Below are positions 1 through 9,133 of a DNA stretch of 26,625 nt, in pieces. The stretch covers positions 1 through 26,625 of the forward strand of contig JABVXV010000558.1 in NCBI GenBank assembly GCA_013365325.1, read 5' to 3'. The stretch is from Dipetalonema caudispina (Eukaryota; Nematoda; Chromadorea; Rhabditida; Onchocercidae). Each line of letters starts with the position of its first letter. Positions within the stretch are counted from its first letter, which is position 1. Below the pieces are notes generated by a model. It saw only the letters and a list, made by a program, of their open reading frames with translations. It was not told the origin of the DNA and did no database searches. A program made the position numbers and the translations under genes.

Positions 1-300
<300 letters not shown>

Positions 301-1014
301 ATTGTTAATTATTACTAGGATACTATTTAACAATCGGTTTGCTTGGAATAATCTAAAGAAGGTATTAACAAGAGAATAAAATGTTTTCCTCTACCCGTTC
401 AGTAATTCATCATGCAAGAAGTAATTAATTTTTTCAATATGCTTGTAAAATATGCCTTAGTTTGAATTTATGAGTTATATTAAAAATCGTTGACCAAAGT
501 GTAACCAAAAATTGCAAGAGATGTGTATTATAACAGATGTCTTCTATGAAATATAATGTCTAGTCAAAAAGTTGCTTTTACGAAAAAAAAAAAATGAAAA
601 ATTTATCATTCAAAAAAAAAAAAGAAAGAATGGGAAATTTTTTAACTGCTCTTTTCAAATATTTAACTTTTGCTTATCAAAAATGCAAAGAATTTTAGAA
701 TAACAAAAGAAAAAAAAAATAATAATAAGAGAAGAAATCAAACATATAATATTATTTCGTAATAGTATCATGTGAAGATTGCGGGAAAATAATTATCAGT
801 AAGCCAAGAATGGTGTCACCTTACAATTTATGTTTCATCATTTGATGTTGTTTTGTTTTAGCAACGAAAACCTGTTTCATCCTGTACTTTTTCAACAAAC
901 CAGTTGCTAATTTGAATCGAATAAGATAAAAAAAAAAAAAAGAAAAGGGAAAAGAAAAAAGAATTCCTATGCCAAATTCATGGGTAAAATTATTTTTCGC
1001 TAAAAAAAAAAAAG

Positions 1015-1047
<33 letters not shown>

Positions 1048-4002
1048 ATAGAAAAAGAAAAAGCAATTACTGGTAAGATTTGTGACAAAAAAAAAAAAAA
1101 AGTATTGTTCATTTTTGGGGTCAAAGTAGTAAGAAGGATAGTAAGATATTGTAAACATTATTAAGAAATTTAATCATTATATGGGAAAATTATTAGTTGT
1201 GATATTTAACAATTGATCTGTAACGAAGGGAAGTGATCATCACTTCATTCGATTATATATTCATTTATAACTAATCAGCCTTTTATCATCATTGATTAAC
1301 ATATGCAGCAATATTTGATTTAACGGTATGAATTTGATTGAAAAAGGAAGTGATAGATATATACACATTTATTTTAAGAAGTTTGAACAAACTAAAGGAA
1401 ATGTCGGATGTGTATCTTATATGATCCGAGATAGTTTATCTTGAAGAGAAAAACCCTTTCAGATTGAAGCCAGGAATAGTAATACTCAAATAATGATAGA
1501 ATTACAAGAAATGAATTTCAAATTGATTAGTCTGAAGAAAGATATATTATTGGATTTTGTTATTACAAAAATTTAAGTATAATTTCATTAGGATTACGCA
1601 TCATCATCATTTTTTTTTAACAAATCTTCCTTCATCATCTTAAAAGTTAGTTAATAATAATTAATGAGTAAGTTACCCGGATCAAAAGTTAAACGCATAT
1701 GATAAATTTTGTTGTAATGAAGTAGTAAATTTTAAAATGCAAAATGCAATTGTATAAGTTTAACAGGAAAATTGGTGATGAGAGAAATTTGAATTTTAAA
1801 AATTTACGTTAAAAATCATTTTTAAAAAGAATTTGTAAAAGAAATGTCTAGACAAATGGATGAGTATTTAAAGAAAAAAGATATTCCCGAGATTTTTTTT
1901 TTTTCTTTTTTTTTTGTCATTTTTTTTTTTTATGGCAAATACAAATCGGAATGGATCACTATTTGAATGAATACAAACCAGAGAGTTTTTTTTTTTTTTT
2001 TTTTTTCCTTTATATAGGCTGTAAGAACAAATCAATGTAGAATGATTACAATAGAAAAAAAAAAAAAAATATTTTATCATTCGATGATGATAAAAAAAAA
2101 TAAAAATAAAATAAAATGGATGAAAATAACTTAACTTTACTGTTGATAATTTTTAAAAAAAAAAAAAAAAAAATGAGAAGTTGTTATTTTTGGTTGTATA
2201 CTTCGAATTGTAATTATTTAATTTGAGTAAAAGTGTTGCATTTTGATGATGAATGATACGAAAAATTCAGTATTGATAAAATTGCTTTGTATTGACACTA
2301 TATATTTCCAATTATTTCGTATCATGAGTGCAGTATAATTTTGTTAGGCTTATTAGAAAAGATGCAATTTCATCAAATACCAACATGGAATAGTTGTTAA
2401 ATATCAAGAAGGAAATTTTTTAACTAATGCAATAAACAATTGAATTTAGATTTATTCAGTATAATAATAACAAAAATTATTTCAAATAATTGGAATCATT
2501 TAAATTCATAGCAAAATACGTAGGAATCATTTAACCTTTATTATACACATATTTCAAATTAATTCAAAACTTACGAATACGTAGTTTCACTGAATTTACG
2601 AATCACGAAACTTACGAATTTCACTGATTATACGTAGTTGTCTTCTATGTTTCATCCTATAAATTTCAATGATTGTTTTGAAGTTAACGTAAAGCAAAAA
2701 TGATATAATCAGTGAAATATAAATTCATCAAACTCTTCTAATACTATTTCGAAAACTAAACATTTTCTAGGGCCGGGCAACTAATAACAGCCAGAACAAT
2801 TGTGTTACACCACTTTTAAACAATAGCTTCACTTGATCTTGCATAATTGATAACAAACAAGTGAGATATATACCAAGCGAAATGAGGATTTGATTTAATC
2901 TTACAAATGTCAACTAATATCGTTAATGACCCTATATATTATGATGAATAATTTGTTGGATGATAATAAGGTACAATTATTAATATTATACATAGGATTC
3001 AATGATGAAATCCAGCGATATTAATGATGATGATTTGTTGAGTTTGCACACAGTGCACCAAATGACCTTAACCCAATTTGTGTCATTGAAACAAAGAATG
3101 ACATCTAGCTTATAGCATCCTGAAATATAAGGAACCACGATTTTTTTTTTTTGTAGAAACGGCAATATTTAATCAATTTGTCATCAATTGAAAGAACCCA
3201 TATGGAAGGATATATATAACGACCAGAAGATAATGTATCGTATTTGTGTTACAGATTAAATTGAAAATTTTAATTTTGCCCAAGATGATTTTGAAATCAA
3301 GGCCTGTTACCAATCCATGGAACAGTGAAAAGGAGATATAATTGTGCGGAAAGACAGACGTGAAAGTGATTTGCTAATAACGATTAGGAATGTGAGAGCC
3401 ATAGCTTGTGAAAGATCTTAATCATTATATTTTTTTACAATACATAAAAAGTACATAATATGTAAAATTCACAAATAACACCGAAAAAAAAAAAATTTTT
3501 ATATTAACACATATAAAGACTGCCACACTATTTGATTTAAATTTATACCATGAAAGAATGTTGTCCGAAAGTGTTGATGAAAGAACACAATTGAGAAATG
3601 GTAAAACCGTATGTTTCCGAAAGCATTATCGAAGAAAATGTAGCTTGAAAAACTTATTGCTAATCAGTAGATGAATTAAATGGAACGATTTGATAACTGT
3701 TATAGCGAATTACCTGCTAATGGACATTTAGAAATGACAGCCAGTACCAAAAATAACTAATTTTCAATGTTCTCTTTCTCTCAGATTTAAATTCTATAAA
3801 TATCAATACTTCTACTTCTATCATTTGACCTCAAAACAGATGTATTGCATATACTTTTTTTTTTGTTTCTTGAAAGAAATCTGACTCTACAACAAATATT
3901 TCTTTCAGTTCATTAAAATGGAACAATAAACTATATTGCATCATAAAAACACCATGACACGCAATTATTTTGAAATGCATAAATGAAAATTCACATTATA
4001 AT
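301..4002. other. Intergenic, no gene recognised
   Basis: I see no exon-like open frame with splice sites on either strand in this 3.7 kb. It is AT-rich, with many homopolymers, including an A run at 1015-1045 and a T run at 1986-2006. Three TTACGAAT words sit at 2571, 2596 and 2612, and a 15-bp perfect inverted repeat lies at 2618-2632 and 2704-2718. The right end must hold the 3' UTR and poly(A) site of the minus-strand gene ending at 4003, but I see no clear AATAAA for it close to the stop codon. Open frames here are only homopolymer translations (runs of Phe or Lys). Confidence 0.6.
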
Positions 4003-4260
4003 TCATTTCGAACTAAAATTCCTAAAAATGCCAAGAACACGAGGAAGAAACTCGGGCGAATGTTGACGGCTTGCATCCCCAAGAATACATTGAAAATCAT
4101 GCTCGGACATACGACTTGATGGTGATGTAAAAGCCGAAAAATCACGAAGCATTTCTTCTAAATCACTCAATGACGGAATCGGTCTCAAAGGCGTTGAAAC
4201 ATCATACGTTTCATCATAATAATTATCTCTATATCGTACCATATACCATCCATCTTCTTC
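4003..4260 (-). other. atg14: Last exon of atg14: LIR-like motif and amphipathic C-terminus
   Basis: The exon starts EEDGWYMV (residues 452-459): acidic residues followed by W-x-x-V, the core form of an LC3/GABARAP-interacting region. It lies in the same relative place as human ATG14 WENL. The last 15 residues, FLPRVLGIFRNFSSK (522-536), alternate hydrophobic and polar positions. They take the place of the C-terminal BATS membrane-binding segment of mammalian ATG14. The stop is TGA at 4005-4003. Confidence 0.7.
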
Positions 4261-7200
4261 CTGAAAATTTATAATTACGCCATATTAATAAAAAAGAGTT
4301 TGAGAAACAGCTACTATCAACATGAAACATTACTGAAACATTTAAACTCAAACTTCAGATATTGCAACAACATGTTACAGTGCAATCACAACAAATATTG
4401 TAAAACTCTTTCGTCATGGAAGTAAATTTCATGAAGCAAAAGATTTAAAAACTGAAAAAAAGAAAAATAACTGCAAAATAATAACCGTTCTCTCACGTTC
4501 CGCCCAACAAATTTGTCTAAGATCTTCTTCCAAAACAACTGCCACTTCATTAGTTAATGTATGATGTCCTGGCTGAAAATCAACTGAATTATCGAAGAAC
4601 GCTAAAAATATCTGATGAGCACAACGAAAGGAAGGGTTCGACGTAGTAAAACTCGGTACATTTCCAGGATATACTCTCGTAAGGCATGATAATGGTATTC
4701 CGTCTTAGTGCGGATAAACAGAACAGTTTGTTATATAGGGAGACACCATGGTGGTGTTCAGCGTACCATCGTGCTTTTACTGAAGCAATTTTAAACTGAA
4801 TGACTGAATAATTACAGTGATAAGTGAAAATAAAACTAAATATTAAAAATCACTGAAAAAACGCAAACCTTCAGAACAGAACTGGAATCATTCACAATAT
4901 TGTTGAGAAGTAGAAGATTAGCGAATGGATTAAGCGGTTCGATTAATTTTGATTCAATGCCTAAGCTCAAGCATAACATTACAACTGCATGATTCAGCTT
5001 GAAAATGTCCGTATCAAATAAACCTTCCGTCCATTTTCTGCATGATGAGAATTCTTGATATGATATCTAGAACAGAATTTTGAAACCCATTAAAAGAGCT
5101 TGACAATTTTGAAAAATTTCTATCTTACCATTGACCAATTAGAAGAATGAAAATTAAAAAACAGAAATTAGTAAAATAAAAAAGTGAAATATCTGCAAGA
5201 TCAGATAATATACTGATTTCTACTTTCTCAAACTAACGTAACCTAAATTTTAGAAAGAAGGAAAAATCTAAAAATAAAGAAGACTGAGAAGAAGGCAACC
5301 TGCCCAGGTATGCATATATCGAAATTAACAGTTAGCAAATTAACAAGCTGAATAGTATAAACAAATGCAGCGAACATATTGTGCACCGGTCGGGCAACAG
5401 GTACGGTTGGAATACCTATGCTCAGCCATCCTTTCAAAATTTTGTATTGAGCTCGATCTGGCGCATCACAGTCACAAACCTGGAATGTCTCAATATACTT
5501 TCCGCAAATTAAGGATATTTTAACGTAAACATTCAAAAGATTAAAAATGTGCATTATAAAAATTTGAATTTAGGTGATAACGGCGTAATGTGCAAGATTA
5601 CTTCATCGGAAACTTTTTTTAATTTCTCGAATGTAGATACCTCTAAATAGTACTTAAAGATATTAAAATATGCAAAATGGCTACTTTTATAAAAGATGAA
5701 ATAAATCGAACGAAGAGTAAGAGAAGGAACAAAGATAAACCAATATCGAAAATACGAAATTTACCGTGTAACAAAATTCTGAAGAACTTTCACATTCCAT
5801 TGGAGCCAACACTTTATCTGTCGATGGAATGAATTCTTCTTGACTAAAGAACAAAAAAAAAAAAGAAGTGATAATTATTTAACACATTTGTTTGTAAATG
5901 TATGAAAGAATAAATTACGAGTCAGAACTTTTATAATTAAAAAACATAAAACCATGTTCATTCACCATGCTTCCGCAATCATTTCTCGACAACGTCTATC
6001 TACATCATCAACGATAGGTTCCGGCTTTAAAACCCGTTGTATAGGGAAAATTTTTAAAAACCATTGCGCATTGAATTTTACAACTTTTTGCAACTAAAAT
6101 CAACTTTTATTAATTCATTTCATGCATGTTCTCTCTAAATCTATACTCTTTTCTATTAATAGATGATTTAACTCAATTTGAATCTAAACAACAAACTGTT
6201 AAAAGTAAGCTTTCATTTCATATAAAAAGAGAGCATTCGATACATTTTAAATGAGCTGTCTAACGTCAAGCAGAATGACGATATGAATTTTCGTTCCGAA
6301 GCTTTCCACTGAGTAAGCATTTTTATAAAAGCATAATTTTTAAAACAAATTTCCGGCAAAAGTCATCACCTTATCCTCATATGCGTCAACAAACGTTTGC
6401 AGTGAATTTGGTGGTCCACAAAGAACTTTTTGGTGTCCTCGGCATCGTTCCTATAAATATGCTTTACTTCATGAAAGACATATTTTGAGTAAATATTTCT
6501 GTATATAATACATGAACAAAGAGAATAGTATGAAATAAAAAATAAACAGCAAATGTTACATTTTCGTAAATTACGAGGAAGATCAGAAGTTAGATGCTTT
6601 ATATGGAAAATAAAAAAGACCTTCAGCTCTTCGACTGTCTTGTGATATCTTTCGGTTTTGGTGCACATAGCTTTAAGAGCAGCTTTTTTCCTTTTTATAG
6701 CTTTCTTCCTATCAATAATATTTTGCTTCAAATATTCAATGGATTCATGCGTTGAATGCAACGCTTCGCCTAGAGAAATCTGGAAAATCACTAGAACTAC
6801 AAAATTTAAAAATAATATGAATGTGAGTTTTTTAATCGACAATACTTTAAATAGTATTTAGATATTGTTCGTACAAGCACTTCCCAACAAAAAAAAAAGA
6901 AAAAAAAAAAACACTACAGTGATTGTTGTCAATTTTTATTTTGAAACTAACATCAAATGCCAAAATATTTTCGATTTCGCGAGCAAAACATTGCTTCCCG
7001 TATTCTTTTCTTTTTTGCAAAATGTGTTTGTGAACAAATCTGACTGAAATTGAAATTTTTGATATATGTGGTCGACATTTTTTTTGCAAAATAAGTATCG
7101 CGTTGTAAATGCAATCATGGAATAAAATTTTTATAAACACAAGGAAAATGGATAAAAGGGATTCGGATAAAGAAGATGATCTTCCCCTTCCTCTTGTCGC

Positions 7201-8026
7201 TGTTAGAAAATGAAAAGGAAGAAACTTTTATGATTGATACAACTCCGACATAGGCATAACTTCTTGTTGCTACATACAGAACATGGATATTTGTCACCTG
7301 TCCAATCCATTGAGTGACTGCAAATAAAAACATTTAGATAATACATACTAGAAATCATTTTCAGCTCGATACAAAAGCTCACGATACAGTAAACAGAACA
7401 CGACTAAGCAAAAGCCGTTTCTCAAAAATAGCATTAACAATTAGTCCGGAAACGAAATAAAGTTGTAACCTGTCAGTATCGTCAGTATCCACTTTTGAAC
7501 TGCACTTTGAATTAATACGCGTATATATACCCAGTGCTGTTGTCTTATCTATCGATGCATCAATTAAACCTTTACAATTCGCTAGCTCTCCGATATCTGT
7601 TAAACAACTCATTGCTTTCCGTATTTCTGGAAAATTTTCTAAAAAATGAAGCGATTCATCCTCGCATTATACTTCTTTATATTTATACTTACTTTATTTA
7701 GTCGATATGCATAGTCATATATCACTATGTGTTAGGATTCCAAATATACAGGATGGGAAAAAAAAAAATCAGCAATATCAGATAGATCGTACTTTTATAT
7801 TATCAATACAAATAATAAACATAATATCCTAAACAACTGAATCTGAAACAAGTTAAAAATCCCAGCTTTAGGAAAAAAATTTCAAAATAATCTCAATCTG
7901 ATCTAATTTAACTTCTATACATATACCTGGAAGAGGTGTTGACAGACGATTTACATTCGTAGCATAATTATGTGGAAGATTGCTTTCTGTATTCATCGTC
8001 CACCATGTTTTCTTATCCGATAACAT
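4003..8026 (-). CDS. atg14: Autophagy-related protein 14 (ATG14/Barkor; EPG-8-like), 12 exons
   Basis: ATG14 is the autophagy-specific subunit of PI3-kinase complex I (VPS34, VPS15, Beclin 1) and directs PI3P synthesis to phagophore initiation sites on the ER. Exons on the minus strand are 8026-7927, 7626-7470, 7317-7226, 7043-6952, 6779-6621, 6450-6370, 6093-5966, 5843-5765, 5479-5300, 5066-4869, 4572-4486 and 4260-4003. All phases agree and give 536 aa, close to the 492 aa of human ATG14. In order the protein shows a CxxC...CxxC zinc-type motif (C98, C101, C109, C112), then RF(V/I) and a charged coiled-coil stretch (about 117-230) like human RFIDKKERL. IFPIQRV (242-248) matches human IFPIEEV, and AAFVYTIQLVNLL (333-345) matches AALCYATQLVNIL. 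A W-containing LIR-like motif and a hydrophobic C-terminus follow. The least certain junction is the exon 3 donor (GTTTCT). The family call rests on remembered human sequence, not a search. Confidence 0.9.
7226..7317 (-). other. atg14: Exon 3 of atg14: N-terminal cysteine (zinc-type) motif
   Basis: This exon encodes the pattern C-x2-C-x7-C-x2-C (C98, C101, C109, C112) with an extra Cys at 107. Human ATG14 carries an equivalent C-x2-C-x8-C-x2-C cluster just before its coiled coil, which is needed for ER targeting. Reading past the exon in the same frame hits a stop within about ten codons, so a splice is required. The phase-compatible donor is AAAA|GTTTCT, a weak match to consensus, and the next exon starts after TTTCAG at 7043 with the right phase. 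Confidence 0.75.
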
Positions 8027-8061
8027 TTTGGACGATGGAAGTTATGCGATAATATCAGATC

Positions 8062-8070
8062 CTGAATAAA
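8062..8070 (-). promoter_or_regulatory. Possible trans-splice (spliced-leader) acceptor upstream of atg14
   Basis: TTTATTCAG reads on the minus strand about 35 bases upstream of the ATG at 8026, with no in-frame upstream start between. Many nematode mRNAs receive a spliced leader at such a site. This is inferred from sequence only. Confidence 0.4.
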
Positions 8071-8090
8071 CTGTATGATTACATTATCCA

Positions 8091-8345
8091 CGTTAAACAT
8101 TTACAAAATAATTTAATTGAAAATCAAAAATATTTGAATTCATTATGAAGTACAATTTATCAATAAGCATATATGACATTTACACAAATCATTTTCATGT
8201 CAATCAAATAAATACTTAATGATATAAGTACACGTTAAATATGCACAATAATAATTTAATTGAAAATCGAAAAATGTTTGAATTTATCGTGAAGTAGAAA
8301 TGAAACGTTTACGATAAATATTATCAATAACGTATGAGATTGACA
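8091..8345. repeat. Diverged direct duplication of about 100 bp
   Basis: The segment 8091-8182 (CGTTAAACATTTACA..., then TTAATTGAAAATC, TTTGAATT, GAAGTA, ATCAATAA, GACATTTACAC) recurs with substitutions and small indels at about 8232-8345 in the same orientation. Ordered blocks shared by both copies make chance AT similarity unlikely. The copies are about 140 bp apart and lie in the 5' flank of atg14. Confidence 0.65.
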
Positions 8346-8404
8346 CGTAAGTACGTATGATATAAGTGCTTGTTATTGGAGAGATAATAGGGATTGAAAA
8401 TATT

Positions 8405-8474
8405 GATGGTATAGGAAAAAGTAAAAAGAGAGAGGGAGAGGAATAGAAGGGAGGGAAGAGAGAGAGAGAGACAC
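8405..8474. repeat. Purine (GA-rich) tract
   Basis: A nearly pure A/G stretch (AGAGAGAGGGAGAGG and similar) ends in a GA dinucleotide run. It lies between the two divergent genes. Such tracts can form triplex (H-DNA) structures, but no function is shown here. Confidence 0.75.
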
Positions 8475-8606
8475 AATTCATATTTAGTGAAATGAGAAAA
8501 ATATGTAAGTGTCAAAAAGCAATTCAAAACATCCCTTCTGGCAAAATGCCCAACGTGATTATTTTGAATTGGTATTGATTAGTGAATGGGAAGTGCTCAG
8601 GTAGAA

Positions 8607-9010
8607 GGTGCTACCTTTCTTCTTTTGTGGTATCATAAGAGTGAATCCCCGTGGTATCACGAAAATAACTCACTAATGGTATCACGAGTGGTAATTCCTG
8701 GTGGTACTATTCCGATAGTATCACAAGAATGAGTTCCCAATGGTGTCATGAGAATGAATCCCCGTGGTATCACGAAAATAACTCACCAATGGTATCCTGG
8801 TGGTACTACTCCGATAGTATCACAAGAATGAATCCCCAATGGTGTCATAAGAGTGAATCCCCGTGATATCACGAAAATAATTCACCAATAGTGTCACGAG
8901 AATGACTGCTCGTGGTATCACAAAAGTAATTCCTCAATGATATTACACGAGAGTGACACCTGATGGCAATATCACGAGAATGAGTTTCCGATAGTACTAC
9001 AAGAGTGACA
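8607..9010. repeat. Degenerate 24-25 bp minisatellite with higher-order period
   Basis: About 15 imperfect units follow the form GGTATCACGAGAATGAATCCCCAAT, with unit ends alternating CCGT, CAAT and CGAT. A composite block recurs: GAATCCCCGTGGTATCACG starts near 8643 and 8756, and a variant starts near 8855, giving periods of 113 and 99 bp. The difference fits loss of 14 bases within one unit. The sequence is less AT-rich than its surroundings and I see no coding frame through it. Confidence 0.85.
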
Positions 9011-9066
9011 GAGATGATAATTTTTGTGTAAAAATATTTCATGTATCACATCTGAATTACAACTTA

Positions 9067-9078
9067 TTTTTCTTACAG
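9067..9078 (+). promoter_or_regulatory. Possible trans-splice acceptor for the 9134 gene
   Basis: A pyrimidine-rich TTTTTCTTACAG ends at 9078, 55 bases before the ATG at 9134. There is no upstream open exon that it would need to join. This fits an acceptor for a nematode spliced leader in the 5' UTR, or the end of a 5' UTR intron. Confidence 0.45.
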
Positions 9079-9133
9079 ATATAATATTTCATACAGGAAA
9101 AGATATTTTCGATGTGAATGACAACATAATAAA

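Larger units (their letters stand above)
8027..9133. other. Divergent intergenic region between atg14 and the unknown gene
   Basis: This 1.1 kb separates two genes read outward and must hold the promoters of both. It contains the diverged duplication, the purine tract and the minisatellite listed separately. I see no TATA or other core promoter element that I would defend. Confidence 0.6.

Noticed and set aside
821..2080. Small minus-strand open frames rich in Phe and Lys
   Set aside because: They are translations of poly(T)/poly(A) runs with no splice structure or recognisable sequence.
4573..4868. Possible hidden exon or tRNA in atg14 intron 10
   Set aside because: The intron is unusually complex and contains GGTTCGAC and a near-palindrome (ACACCATGGTGGTGT). 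No cloverleaf forms, and the flanking exons join in phase without it.
5243..5554. Single 103-aa minus-strand open frame
   Set aside because: Only its middle part is coding. It is an atg14 exon (5479-5300) read through both flanking introns.
6865..7047. Plus-strand open frame within the atg14 coiled-coil region
   Set aside because: It is the antisense shadow of minus-strand exon 4 and the intron after it. The minus-strand reading matches ATG14.
8284..8527. Ser/Leu/Phe-rich minus-strand open frames
   Set aside because: They are translations of the purine tract on the opposite strand.
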